Source: Granulosicoccus sp947495035 (GTDB taxonomy: Bacteria; Pseudomonadota; Gammaproteobacteria; Granulosicoccales; Granulosicoccaceae). Taken from it: 64,000 nt of DNA. The notes beneath the pieces are model-generated. The model searched no databases. It worked only from the letters and a program-made list of their open reading frames with translations, and was not told where the DNA came from. The position numbers were made by a program, and so were the translations under genes. Shown piece after piece: positions 33,978 through 42,881 of the stretch; positions within the stretch are counted from its first letter, which is position 1; each line of letters starts with the position of its first letter. Where the stretch lies: assembly GCF_050589605.1 (NCBI RefSeq), contig NZ_JBNGOO010000003.1; one strand, 5' to 3'.

Positions 33978-34550
33978 TCACCACCTCTCAACCCTTCTGC
34001 ACTCAGGACACCGCTTGCCCTCCTTCAGGTGCTTCGGCTGAACACGCCATGAATGCCCTCGATCACACAGGACATGAATGTGGGTGTAATTGTTCACGTA
34101 GGTATCAGACAACAACCTGTAATGAATCGAGTCGCAAAGCCGCTGGAATTCGTCCAGAGTGAGTTTCTGACACTCCATGCAGAACGCCCCCATTGTGCGC
34201 ACGGACGTTGCCGAAGCAGAAAACCGATGGCCCATGCCACACACGAACTCTAACGGCTTGTGCACGCTCTCGTACGTCGTCGATAGACACTTGCCCCCCA
34301 ATGCCTTTGCCGCTTCCTGAACGTCGCGCAGAGACAGCTTGGCGTTGCCGCTGCAGTGTGGGCACCAGCTCCCCCTATGGAGCACATTCATTGGAAGCGC
34401 CTCCCAAGTATGACCGTCAGCACACTGAAATGTCAGCTTGGTTCGCTGATTGACGTACTCACTGCTGAGACACTTACCGCCCCGCTCGCCTGCTATCGAC
34501 CGGAACGCCTCCAGCCACTCAGATTTCGATTTCCGCATAATGCCGAGCAT
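33978..34550 (-). CDS. Triple treble-clef zinc-ribbon protein
   Basis: A 190-residue protein built from three repeats of about 55 residues of the type GGKCLSSEYVNQRTKLTFQC..GHTWEA...WCPHC, each with two CxxC-like knuckles and a conserved GH (family DUF723/PF14311-like). Such treble clefs occur in nuclease-related and phage-carried proteins, and often sit next to nuclease domains. Here no nuclease domain is attached. The start at 34550 or at the ATG four codons later cannot be decided, because neither has a good ribosome site. Confidence 0.7.
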   Translation of the reverse strand: MLGIMRKSKSEWLEAFRSIAGERGGKCLSSEYVNQRTKLTFQCADGHTWEALPMNVLHRGSWCPHCSGNAKLSLRDVQEAAKALGGKCLSTTYESVHKPLEFVCGMGHRFSASATSVRTMGAFCMECQKLTLDEFQRLCDSIHYRLLSDTYVNNYTHIHVLCDRGHSWRVQPKHLKEGKRCPECRRVERW

Positions 34551-34819
34551 ATCGTCACACTGACCAATGGTCGTTGCTCCTTGTCACATGCCTCAATATC
34601 TGGCCTCTGCCATTTCCACCCTTACGTAGACTCGCCACCCATTCCGCAAAGTCTGGAACCCGATTTCGTAGACAGGATCGGCGGCAGCGTTGAGTTCGTA
34701 GGGTTCGCAGAGTATCTGCAAACTTCCAGCTTTTGATGCCTTCATTGAGATGCACGTGGAGATGACAAAGAACGCACGCGCATCGTTTGATACACCTTTA
34801 TCATCAGACTTGTGTAATG

Positions 34820-34835
34820 CTGTATGTATTTACAG
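34820..34835 (+). promoter_or_regulatory. Canonical LexA (SOS) box
   Basis: CTGTATGTATTTACAG is an exact match to CTGT-N8-ACAG with an AT-rich spacer. It ends 11 bp before the ATG at 34847, a position that would block transcription or ribosome access until LexA is cleaved. Confidence 0.7.
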
Positions 34836-34846
34836 CATACTAGGCA

Positions 34847-35128
34847 ATGGCTATGAACCCGAAGCAACGGCGATGGTTAGAAGACGCAGGACGCAGGATT
34901 CCCGAACTGTTTCAGGCTGTCAAAGAAGGCGACCCGCGAGCCAGAGCAGTGCTGGGCGAGCGCGTAATCAACGGTCGAACGGTGACGCTTTCACTGTTAG
35001 TCGAAGTTGTTGACCCTGGACGGAATCCGCTGAGCAGTCATGCCAGTTCTAGGTATCCGGTAAACCACATCGTTACCCTACCGGCGAGCATCTCGACACC
35101 CAAATCGCGATATCGGAAGAGAAAATAG
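34847..35128 (+). CDS. Small gene behind a LexA box, unknown
   Basis: A 93-residue basic protein (MAMNPKQRRWLEDAGRRIPELFQAVKEGDPRARAVLGERV) ending in a lysine/arginine-rich tail. No family recognised. It is the last gene of the island, next to attR, and starts immediately after the LexA box. This fits a DNA-damage-induced function such as excision, antirepression or cell-cycle inhibition, but the product gives no direct clue. A second ATG two codons later is possible. Confidence 0.6.
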   Translation: MAMNPKQRRWLEDAGRRIPELFQAVKEGDPRARAVLGERVINGRTVTLSLLVEVVDPGRNPLSSHASSRYPVNHIVTLPASISTPKSRYRKRK

Positions 35129-35314
35129 TGATACAAATGTGACTGAATACACTGTCATCGAGATACCCTCACCAATGCAGCTGGATGAAGATAGAGAGGC
35201 AATTTCGCCCGTTGGAACATTACAAAATGGAAATATTGTAGCTTCCAACTATGAACCCGATTCGTTATTCATTCCTGTTTCTTCCATAACAATCTACGTT
35301 GATTGTCGGTAGAG

Positions 35315-35325
35315 TGACGGTATAA
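35315..35325 (+). promoter_or_regulatory. Putative integrase arm-type site (right)
   Basis: TGACGGTATAA, identical to the copy at 21095-21105 and to the reverse complement at 21134-21144. It lies 62 bp inside attR. Confidence 0.5.
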
Positions 35326-35387
35326 GTAGAAACGCAACTAGCTGATTCCCTTATAGAATAAGGCTTTCAGCCTCCAATTAGGGTGGC

Positions 35388-35402
35388 CCCCAGCTCCACC
35401 AA
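35388..35402 (+). repeat. Right attachment site, core repeat
   Basis: CCCCCAGCTCCACCA, an exact copy of the ssrA 3' terminus. To its right the sequence continues directly into the displaced ssrA terminator. Confidence 0.93.
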
Positions 35403-35413
35403 ATGCACGATCA

Positions 35414-35441
35414 AAGCGGCCCCCAAAGGGCCGCTTTTTTC
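35414..35441 (+). terminator. Original ssrA terminator, displaced by the island
   Basis: AAAGCGGCCC / GGGCCGCTTT, a 10-bp stem with a CCAAA loop followed by TTT. It lies 12 bp beyond attR and would directly follow ssrA in the empty site. In the present arrangement it ends no obvious plus-strand gene. Confidence 0.85.
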
Positions 35442-35464
35442 ATGGGCGACTGCAACTACCGAGA

Positions 35465-36427
35465 CTACTGACAACTGATCTGATAGTCCTCGCCGCAGGA
35501 ACAGGCCAAGCCATCACTGCCGGTCCATTCCTCTGTCGGCGCATAGGCCGCATCGTCATCGACGCACATGTACAGCAGTGTGGACGGCTCGACGAACTCA
35601 TCAAGGGCATACTCGTACACGCTCCAGCCACCAACCAGCTCTGCTGCGCCGGAAATCCTGTTCGCACAGGCTGTCGTCAGCTCGCCGGCAACGTCGATCG
35701 TCACGGACAGGGTGCGTGAATCCAGGATGTTGCCGCTGAGTGGATCCCACTCGCCTGATGTGATCCCGACACTGAACATCTCATAATCCGACCCGGCTTC
35801 AGTGCAAGTGTTTCTGTTGCGCGAGTAGACCGTGAACCGATTGCCTTCCCCTCTGATCAGAGAGCCTTCGGCAATGCCGTAGGCAATCGGAGAGCCCAGG
35901 GTATAGCTCACGCCGGCAGATGAGATCGAATTGCCTGCGCCTTGCTCGACACGCCTTTCGGCACCGACCAGAGCACGTCCGATATCGGTGCCGTTGTCAG
36001 TTGCGGTAAACCGGCCGGCACTATCTGGTCGATTGTAGTACCCGGACAGCACTGGAGGCGTCAAGGCGGTGTCTGTTCGTACCTCGACTCCGGCCTGCTG
36101 CGCCTGCTCGATAGCGTCCTGCACGATGGTGTCATCGAGAATGGCCTCAGGCGTGGAAAAATCGCCTGGTCGCGTGTTATCCAGCGGTGCTGGGTCGTCA
36201 ACATCCTGGAAGCCGTCGTTGTCATCGTCGGAATCGCAGGCGTTACCCTCACCGTCACCGTCCGTATCCAGCTGATCCGGATTGTCGATGCCGGGACAAT
36301 TGTCCTCCGCCACTACCTCGGGCGGCTCCGAACTGGAGCTGCTGCAGCTTGCCAGTGACAAAAGAAGGATGCCAGCGAACCCGGTACTGATCGCAGGCGT
36401 CAAGTGCAGGTTGATCAATCGCTTCAT
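35465..36427 (-). CDS. Lipoprotein with thrombospondin type 3 calcium repeats
   Basis: A 320-residue predicted lipoprotein with lipobox SLASC (Cys28). Residues about 43-80 carry acidic calcium-binding TSP3-like repeats: NCPGIDNPDQLDTDGDGEGN, then DSDDDNDGFQDVDD. The remaining 240 residues have several cysteines near the end (LYMCVDDD..., LACSCGEDYQISC) and are otherwise unknown. It is divergent from the imelysin gene and is the first host gene after the island. Confidence 0.8.
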   Translation of the reverse strand: MKRLINLHLTPAISTGFAGILLLSLASCSSSSSEPPEVVAEDNCPGIDNPDQLDTDGDGEGNACDSDDDNDGFQDVDDPAPLDNTRPGDFSTPEAILDDTIVQDAIEQAQQAGVEVRTDTALTPPVLSGYYNRPDSAGRFTATDNGTDIGRALVGAERRVEQGAGNSISSAGVSYTLGSPIAYGIAEGSLIRGEGNRFTVYSRNRNTCTEAGSDYEMFSVGITSGEWDPLSGNILDSRTLSVTIDVAGELTTACANRISGAAELVGGWSVYEYALDEFVEPSTLLYMCVDDDAAYAPTEEWTGSDGLACSCGEDYQISCQ

Positions 36428-36591
36428 GTTCCTCTCCTTGAGCCGTCTCGCAGTATTCCGGCCTGAGGCCGCATGACGGCTGATTCCAGATTAGCACGCA
36501 CCACCATACGGCCGCGAGGTTTCTGACCGATGGACCTGCACGATCCACCCGATGTACCCTGTTCGAACACACTGGAGTGCTCACGACCCGC

Positions 36592-37743
36592 ATGACAGCA
36601 TCAGGCAGATTCCATCACTGGCTACTGCTCGACATGGCGTTTGACCCTGCCGGCTCGCGTCGCCGAGCCGGCCTTGCTCGCAACGCACTGTCAGCTCTTC
36701 TGGCGGCTGCCCTGCTGATGTTGCCCGCCACCCGACTGCGGGCTGCAGAATTTCAGGCGACGCCACAATTATCGGCAAACTGGGTGCAGGACGTCTATCA
36801 ACCGGCCTTTCGGCGATTCGCCAATGCTGCCGACGCCTGGACATCCACGACGAAAGACCTCTGCGAGAGCGGGCCTGCTTCGAGAATCCATGCCTTGCAG
36901 ACCGATTTCACCCGATTGCTGCAAGATTATGCAAGGGTGGAGATCTTCCGCTCGGGCCCCATGCTCGACAACCACCTGCAGAACCGATTGTTCTACTGGC
37001 CGGACAAACGTCGAGTGGGTGAACGGCAGTTGCGCAGCTTGCTGGCAGATACCGACATTGCCAGCCTGAGCGTCAGGCAACTGGCGAGGAAAAGTGTGGC
37101 TGTACAGGGCTTTCCGGCTCTGGAACGTCTGTTGTTCAGCGACGGACACTACACGGTGGAGGAAACGCCTCTGTGCCACGTCGTGCAAACTCTCATTCAG
37201 AACATCGCATCGATGGCCGACGAACTCGACCGCGCCTGGCAATCCGACTCGGAATACGTTCAGGCCTTTCTGCACCCCGAGCCATCATCCCCCCATTTTC
37301 GCAACGCCAATGAAGCGCTGCGCAGCGTCATCACGGAGATCGTGACCGGACTGGACAGCCTGGTCGATCGCAAACTGCAGACTCTGCTGTCAGGCGATCC
37401 CCGGATCATCCGCACAGCGCCCCTGTGGCGCAGTCGTCGTACGGTTGCCATGCTCACCGGCAACGTCGCAGGCATCCGCTCCCTGCTGTTCGACGCCGGC
37501 CTGCTGCAACAGCTGGCTATGGAAGACGAATTGACAACAGACTTCGACTACGTCGACCACTTGCTGGGAAAACTGCAATACACCTTCGCCTTTGCCGGGC
37601 CCGATGGACAACTGAGCCCGGAGGTCGATACCGTCTTTGCCAGCCTGTCAGCCGTGCTCAACGACATCCGCCACACCGTCAACCACCAGGTTCTCACACC
37701 GCTGGGCATGGGGGTCAACTTCAATGCCGATGACGGAGATTGA
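36592..37743 (+). CDS. Imelysin-family periplasmic protein
   Basis: A roughly 383-residue exported protein. The signal peptide includes ALSALLAAALLMLPATRLRAA, and three possible starts (GTG 36577, ATG 36592, ATG 36634) all precede it. The mature part has the imelysin pattern: QDVYQPAFRRFANAADAW, then VQGFPALERLLFSDG in the middle, and a helical C-terminus. Imelysins (IrpA/EfeO-like) are linked to iron uptake; the active or metal-binding role is not settled. No Fur box is visible upstream. Its end is 18 bp from the convergent cti gene. Confidence 0.8.
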   Translation: MTASGRFHHWLLLDMAFDPAGSRRRAGLARNALSALLAAALLMLPATRLRAAEFQATPQLSANWVQDVYQPAFRRFANAADAWTSTTKDLCESGPASRIHALQTDFTRLLQDYARVEIFRSGPMLDNHLQNRLFYWPDKRRVGERQLRSLLADTDIASLSVRQLARKSVAVQGFPALERLLFSDGHYTVEETPLCHVVQTLIQNIASMADELDRAWQSDSEYVQAFLHPEPSSPHFRNANEALRSVITEIVTGLDSLVDRKLQTLLSGDPRIIRTAPLWRSRRTVAMLTGNVAGIRSLLFDAGLLQQLAMEDELTTDFDYVDHLLGKLQYTFAFAGPDGQLSPEVDTVFASLSAVLNDIRHTVNHQVLTPLGMGVNFNADDGD

Positions 37744-37761
37744 CGACAAAGGGATCGACGC

Positions 37762-40101
37762 TCAGCGATTTTCCAGGCGACTGAAATCCAGATAGCCGAA
37801 ACCCGTGGGATCCGCCGCTTGCCATTGCTCATGCAGCTCATCACTCAAGGCCCAGAAGCGCGGATCGCTTCGCCGAACACCGTAGTCATCCAGCAGGCGC
37901 GAATAGCTGTCTGCATCATCCAGTGACAGTACCGCTTGCACGAATTCCTGAAGATCAGCCTGATCTACCTGCATCAGCGCGTTCGGATAGAAACCGCGAA
38001 TGCCCGGTAGCACCGTCACGGTATTCTCCGCGGGAATCAGCTGCTTCTCCTCCTGGAAGACCGAGCTCATGTTCAGATGCGCATCATTGCGCAGAATCGA
38101 CACATAGCGTGGACCATCACCATCGACTCTGAGCAAGGTCACCTGTGGCAACAGGGCGGTTTTTTCTCCCTTGAAGGTCTCCAGCGCAGCGAGCGTCTGC
38201 CCGGCGTGCGCATCGTCGGGTTGAACAGCCTTCAGGTGACTTGCCAGCAACCCGTACAATTCGGTCAGGGGGTCGTCAGTACGGTAATCGATCCCCCTGA
38301 ACGGCACCTGGTCGAAGGCCCGGTTGCTCATGTAATCCAGAGCATCCTCGGGAGCATCCCGGTACCATCGATCACGTGCCGTTCGGCGAGCATCCGGTGG
38401 CACGAAAGCCAGCAGGTTCTTTTCTCCCTGCATGCGCAGGAAATCCATGTGCAGCCTCGAGGTCAGCTGATGGCCAAGCGTACCGTAAACATCGTATCCG
38501 GCTACCAGCAGATAGTGAATGCGCTCCAGTAACGGATAGTCGATGACCCAGGCGGTATCCGGTGGAGCCTGTCCCAGCAGCCCCTGCTCCACCGCTGCAT
38601 AGTCGCCATGACGCAGGACAGTCAACGCCGCATTGGGGTTGTTCTCCTCGCCACCTTTCCAGATCATGTCGAGAGAAACCTCGTTTGTCGAGAACCAGTC
38701 AGCCAGCGCCTGATCACGAGCCATGTGATGTTCATGCTCCAGCCTTGCATAATGCCCCCAATGCAACAGAGGCGTCAGTCCGATGCTGGAGTCATTGCTG
38801 TTGGCCAGCGCCAGTTCCTTGCTGACCGTGGGCAGGAAGCTCGCCAGGGCTTCGTTGACGGGTGACTCCGGATTCACGAAAAACACCCAGAAGCGATCGC
38901 GAATGACGCTGACCGCAATCTGCCCGCGACAGACACTGCCACGAATGTAGTTGGCTATCGTGAAGCGAGCCTCCTCCAGCATGAAGCGATACCGGCTGTT
39001 CATGGGCAGCGCGGCAAAGGTGACAAACGGATTGGCGTTGCTGTCCGCCTGGTAGCCAGGCAGGGAATCCACCGTGTAGTCATCATTGAAGAAGAGCAAT
39101 TCGAATCGCGCCAGTCTGTCCGCATCCAGGCGATAGGGATTATGCGTCTTGGCGACGATGGTCTCGCGCTCGGGCACCAGGCGATAATGGACGGTATCCA
39201 CCCCAGGATCATCGAACGGCCGTCTGGTGGCAATGAATTCCACCGGTTCCCCGGGCGGACTGGCCGAACGCACCAGTCTGAAGAAGGTATCGGGGGAGAT
39301 ATCAGGGAAGTACAGATGACCCAGATACAGGTGCTCGTACAGATAACGTGAAACCAGTCTCCCCTTGTCCGTCTGTCGATTGAAAAAGGACTCCCAGCTT
39401 GCCAGAGCATCGCTGAATTGCGGAGACACAGCCACATCGGTCTGGTACGGCGCACCGGCGTCCAGCCAACGCAACAGCACGCTCTGCTCTGCATCGCTCA
39501 ATGGCGGCAAGGCATACGGCATGCCGGCTTCCGGATGACGCCTGGCGTAGGCATCGAATTCGTCCACGGTGGGGCATTCGTTTTCACGGTTCAGCCCCAC
39601 TGTGTAGGTATCCGGCAGTATGCCCGGTTGCAAGGGTGGCGCCTGCTGCTTGAGTTCGAGAAAACGTCTCATCAGTCCAGCTTCGAGCTTGCCATCATGC
39701 GGCTCACCGAACACACTGAAGAAGCCCTTGTCTCGCCAGCCCTCCGTGGTCTGCTCATCGACGAACAGGCGCGTCGGGTCCGCCGGCAGCAGACGTGTCG
39801 AATGATAGACCCTGGCCTTGCTTGCCCCCCGCGACAGCCCTTCGGCGGCACTGGTCTTGAGTTGACAGGGTGCGTCATAACAGGCATGACAGGCAATGCA
39901 CCGCGTGTCGAGTATCGGCTTCACATCGTCAAGAAAATCGATACCGGCCACTGCGGAATCGGGCAGCTCGCTGCGCAGCTGACCGACGAGAGGTTCGGGT
40001 TCTCCGGCCGCAGGCTTGACCTGCAGGCAGGCGCTGCAGATCAGCAAGCTGGTCAACAGCACCCACGGTAATTTCAGACAGAAATGCATCCGATCAGTCA
40101 C
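37762..40101 (-). CDS. cti: Fatty acid cis/trans isomerase
   Basis: Periplasmic c-type heme enzyme that converts cis- to trans-unsaturated fatty acids in membrane lipids, a rapid response to solvents and heat. The 779-residue protein has a hydrophobic export signal and the heme site CIACH at residues 68-72. This is followed by the family hallmark ACYDAPCQLKTSAAEGLSRGASKARVY and by FRLVRSASPPGEPVEFIATRRPFDDPG further on. The length matches known Cti proteins. It appears to be transcribed alone. Confidence 0.93.
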   Translation of the reverse strand: MTDRMHFCLKLPWVLLTSLLICSACLQVKPAAGEPEPLVGQLRSELPDSAVAGIDFLDDVKPILDTRCIACHACYDAPCQLKTSAAEGLSRGASKARVYHSTRLLPADPTRLFVDEQTTEGWRDKGFFSVFGEPHDGKLEAGLMRRFLELKQQAPPLQPGILPDTYTVGLNRENECPTVDEFDAYARRHPEAGMPYALPPLSDAEQSVLLRWLDAGAPYQTDVAVSPQFSDALASWESFFNRQTDKGRLVSRYLYEHLYLGHLYFPDISPDTFFRLVRSASPPGEPVEFIATRRPFDDPGVDTVHYRLVPERETIVAKTHNPYRLDADRLARFELLFFNDDYTVDSLPGYQADSNANPFVTFAALPMNSRYRFMLEEARFTIANYIRGSVCRGQIAVSVIRDRFWVFFVNPESPVNEALASFLPTVSKELALANSNDSSIGLTPLLHWGHYARLEHEHHMARDQALADWFSTNEVSLDMIWKGGEENNPNAALTVLRHGDYAAVEQGLLGQAPPDTAWVIDYPLLERIHYLLVAGYDVYGTLGHQLTSRLHMDFLRMQGEKNLLAFVPPDARRTARDRWYRDAPEDALDYMSNRAFDQVPFRGIDYRTDDPLTELYGLLASHLKAVQPDDAHAGQTLAALETFKGEKTALLPQVTLLRVDGDGPRYVSILRNDAHLNMSSVFQEEKQLIPAENTVTVLPGIRGFYPNALMQVDQADLQEFVQAVLSLDDADSYSRLLDDYGVRRSDPRFWALSDELHEQWQAADPTGFGYLDFSRLENR

Positions 40102-40176
40102 TCGGAATGAACGAGCAGACAGTATATCGGGATGCCAGTCTCATTCAGCAGAAACCGGAGCGAAGCTTGCAGAACG

Positions 40177-40917
40177 TCAGATTCGTTTATAACGCCTGAC
40201 AAAGTTTGTCAGAATGCGCTCCGGCATCCGTATGTCCTCGGCGCGGCACATGTCTACCAGTTTCTGCGCTTCTTCCGGCGGGAAGTAACCGGCATTGCGA
40301 TAGACCTGAATGCGCACTTCGAAGGAATTGCCATCGGCCTCCGGGTGAAACTGCGTGGCATAGACATTGTCGCGGTAGCGAATCATCTGGTACGGACAGG
40401 GCTCCGATTGCGCCAGATGCTCACACCCTTCTGGCAGATGCTGGACAGCTTCCTTGTGGCCGACAAAGGCTCGAAATCGCTCGTCGACGCCGTCGAGAAT
40501 CGGATCCTGCCTGCCTGCCTGTGTCAGCTCGCACTCCACGGCACCCACTGCCTCGCCATACTGTTCCTTGCTGACAGTGGCGCCAAGATGATGCGCCAGA
40601 ATACCGATGCCGTAGCAACACCCCAGAAACGGGAAATCTGTCTCGGTAATCTGCGGCATCAGACCCAGCACCGCCGATTCTATCTGCTTGTCCATTGCCG
40701 ACTTGCCGTGTTCTGCATCACTGACACAACCCGGACCACCGCCCACGATGACGCCACTGTAGTCATCCAGTGACAGATCCTGCGGCAAGTATTCCTGATC
40801 CAGTCGAATGCGACGAGCCTGCTCGACTGACAGCCCACCCTTGTCCAGTATCGCGTTGAATTCATCGTCCGAGGCTGCCGTTTCAGGTCGCAGTTGCAGT
40901 ATCAGAAAGGGCTTCAT
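40177..40917 (-). CDS. Class I glutamine amidotransferase (GMP synthase-like)
   Basis: A 246-residue stand-alone amidotransferase-like protein. The nucleophile is Cys101 in FLGCCYGIG, and the catalytic His/Glu are in TQFHPEADG. VGGGPGCVSD near residue 60 is the oxyanion-strand loop. The partner enzyme is unknown; free-standing members are usually annotated only as GMP synthase-like. The ATG at 40917 (MKPFLILQLRP) is preferred, because 45 further upstream codons carry no homologous sequence. Confidence 0.85.
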   Translation of the reverse strand: MKPFLILQLRPETAASDDEFNAILDKGGLSVEQARRIRLDQEYLPQDLSLDDYSGVIVGGGPGCVSDAEHGKSAMDKQIESAVLGLMPQITETDFPFLGCCYGIGILAHHLGATVSKEQYGEAVGAVECELTQAGRQDPILDGVDERFRAFVGHKEAVQHLPEGCEHLAQSEPCPYQMIRYRDNVYATQFHPEADGNSFEVRIQVYRNAGYFPPEEAQKLVDMCRAEDIRMPERILTNFVRRYKRI

Positions 40918-41122
40918 GCAGGTTCTTCCAATGGGCAGAGAGGGCTGAGAGACAGACCCGATTGTAACCCGGTCTGACCCTCGACAAGGCCGGCAGCGAC
41001 GTCGCGGACCGGATGATTGCCAGTGCTTCGACTTGTGCTTGATCGACGTCAACAGGATGGCGACGAGGAGCAGATCGCACCGTCAGCTGGCTGCCTTGCA
41101 CCTGATCGACAAGCAAGACTGG

Positions 41123-42070
41123 TCAGGGAGGCAGATCCGCCTGGCGGTCCTGTCGCAAACAGGTCGGCGTTCGTCCGTAGCGGCGCTGAAAAGCCCGATT
41201 GAACGTTCTTGCCGAGCTGAAGCCCACGGATTGTGCGATCTGTTCCAGAGAGGCCGAGGAATACTTGACCATATTGCAGCCCTTGACGAGCCTCCAGTTC
41301 ATCAGGTAGGCGATTGGGGACAGCCCAACCGATGCTTCGAAATGACGAAGCAGCGTGGCACGTGACATGCCGCATTGCGCGCCCAGGGACGTGAGCGTCC
41401 AGTCATGCGCCGGCTCTCGATGAATCAGTGCCAGGGCATGCAGCAAACGACGGTCGCCGAGCGCGGCCAGAAACCCGCCCGACTCTCCGCTCTCCGCCTG
41501 ATATCGACTCAACAACTGCAATATCAGGATCTCGGTCAACTTGTCGATGATCCGCCCTCCTCGTCCTTTCGGACGAGCCATTTCGGCGTCGATTGCCATG
41601 ACGATCAACCAGATGGCATCCGATGGTTCGATGTTCTTCAAGTGCAGCACATCCGGAATCGTATCGAGAATCGGATGGGTCATTTCGGTATCGAAATGTA
41701 CCAGCCCACACATCAGCCGGTTGGTGATATCACCACTCTGAAACATCGGCACTCCCAGTTCGCAGGCTTCACCAGCCTGCCTGCTCTGCACCAGCTCGCG
41801 CCCGGGTCGATCGGCAATCCAGTGTTCCCTGCCATCGGGCAGCATGACGATATCCATCTCGCCGACACTGAGCTGCTCTCCTGAAGCTGCGCCCACGAAG
41901 CAGTTGCCGGACAGAGCGATGTGAAATCGGGGCAGACCTGACGGCTCGAGGCTCATCCCCCAGGGTGCTGCGAGCTCGGAACGGAAGAAAATCGTGCCTC
42001 GCAGACGCATGGTATCCAGAACATCGGCAAGAACATCGAAGCCTCCTGTTTCACTGACATTCTCGGGCAC
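41123..42070 (-). CDS. AraC-family transcriptional regulator
   Basis: A 315-residue regulator with an N-terminal cupin-like sensory domain (GTIFFRSELAAPWGMSLEPSGLPRFHIALSG, DIVMLPDGREHWI; cupin_6 type) and a C-terminal double helix-turn-helix. The C-terminal part contains WTLTSLGAQCGMSRATLLRHFEASVGLSPIAYLMNWR and ASLEQIAQSVGFSSARTFNRAFQRRYGRTP. It is divergent from the cytochrome P460 gene, which is a probable target. Relatives act on metabolic or stress genes; the effector is unknown. Confidence 0.92.
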   Translation of the reverse strand: MPENVSETGGFDVLADVLDTMRLRGTIFFRSELAAPWGMSLEPSGLPRFHIALSGNCFVGAASGEQLSVGEMDIVMLPDGREHWIADRPGRELVQSRQAGEACELGVPMFQSGDITNRLMCGLVHFDTEMTHPILDTIPDVLHLKNIEPSDAIWLIVMAIDAEMARPKGRGGRIIDKLTEILILQLLSRYQAESGESGGFLAALGDRRLLHALALIHREPAHDWTLTSLGAQCGMSRATLLRHFEASVGLSPIAYLMNWRLVKGCNMVKYSSASLEQIAQSVGFSSARTFNRAFQRRYGRTPTCLRQDRQADLPP

Positions 42071-42221
42071 TTATCTGATCCTCTGGGTTACCTGCCGGCT
42101 CAGGCTGTCGGACTACCATGAATGCACAACCATGAAGCATCCTGGCAACGGGGAAACAGACGGCTTTCCGATGACAGGGAGCGGATTGGCAAATGTCCAT
42201 ACAGCTTACGGAGCTTGAAAA

Positions 42222-42785
42222 ATGAAGAAGATGCACGGAATCCTGTTGAGTGTCGCTGCTGCAGCGGCATTGTCAGGCATACAGATGACGTCGGTCGTTG
42301 CTCAGGAATCGTTCTCACCCCATGTGGATGCCGATGGTAGCATCAGCTTGCCGGAGGATTTCCGAATCAACATGGTGCATCTGGGCTCCTGGTTCGTCCC
42401 TGAAGGGGGAGCCAGCGGGTTTCATGATGTCTACACCGAGAAGGCGTCTGCCGAGGCCTATCGCGAAACGGGCATGTTCCCCGATGGTGCAACACTGGTC
42501 AAGGAATTACGCGCCCATGTGAGCGGCTCCTACACTACCGGCGCAGGCGTCGGCTATGCCACGGACCTGAAACAATGGTTTGTCATGGTCAAGGATTCGA
42601 GCAACCGTTTCGCCGCTAATCCTGTCTGGGGTGACGGCTGGGGATGGGCCCTGTTCACGCTGGATGACCCTGCCACGAATGCGGCGACCGATTACAAGGC
42701 CGATTGCCTGGGTTGCCATACACCGGCAAAGGACAAGGACTGGCTCTATACCGAAGCCTATCCCACGCTGCGAACGGCCAACTGA
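42222..42785 (+). CDS. Cytochrome P460 family protein
   Basis: A 187-residue periplasmic c-type cytochrome with a signal peptide cleaved after VVAQ. The heme-binding site is CLGCH at residues 162-166, near the C-terminus as in P460 proteins. The segment DFRINMVHLGSWFVP...GFHDVYTEKASAEAYR is typical of the family. Characterised members oxidise hydroxylamine or bind NO, but many homologues have unknown substrates. The crosslinking lysine of true P460 cannot be assigned from the sequence alone. The divergent AraC gene suggests inducible expression. Confidence 0.85.
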   Translation: MKKMHGILLSVAAAAALSGIQMTSVVAQESFSPHVDADGSISLPEDFRINMVHLGSWFVPEGGASGFHDVYTEKASAEAYRETGMFPDGATLVKELRAHVSGSYTTGAGVGYATDLKQWFVMVKDSSNRFAANPVWGDGWGWALFTLDDPATNAATDYKADCLGCHTPAKDKDWLYTEAYPTLRTAN

Positions 42786-42838
42786 GGCATTGTCTGTCGT
42801 GCGAGCCTGATACAACGGCCGGGTATCGTTCACACAAT

Positions 42839-42868
42839 CGGTTCGACGCCTGCACGGGCGTCGAACCG
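42839..42868. terminator. Bidirectional terminator between P460 and purU
   Basis: Perfect 12-bp stem CGGTTCGACGCC / GGCGTCGAACCG with a TGCACG loop, between two convergent stops. No T run follows on either side. Confidence 0.7.
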
Positions 42869-42881
42869 CTGCTGGCCGCCG

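Larger units (their letters stand above)
20979..35402 (+). mobile_element. 14.4-kb ssrA-integrated genomic island (satellite-like)
   Basis: Bounded by 15-bp direct repeats, with a P4-type integrase as the first gene next to ssrA. The content is integrase, unknown gene, AlpA, Toprim primase, D5 helicase, a run of unknown genes with overlapping stops and starts, an S49 peptidase, a ribbon-helix-helix regulator and accessory cargo at the far end. The sequence is visibly richer in A+T than both flanks. There are no capsid, tail, portal, terminase or conjugation genes, so it cannot package or transfer itself. It resembles a phage satellite or a mobilisable island that relies on a helper. Confidence 0.9.

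Noticed and set aside
34356..34736. Plus-strand gene overlapping the treble-clef gene
   Set aside because: It is mostly antisense to a clear three-repeat zinc protein and has no supporting motif.
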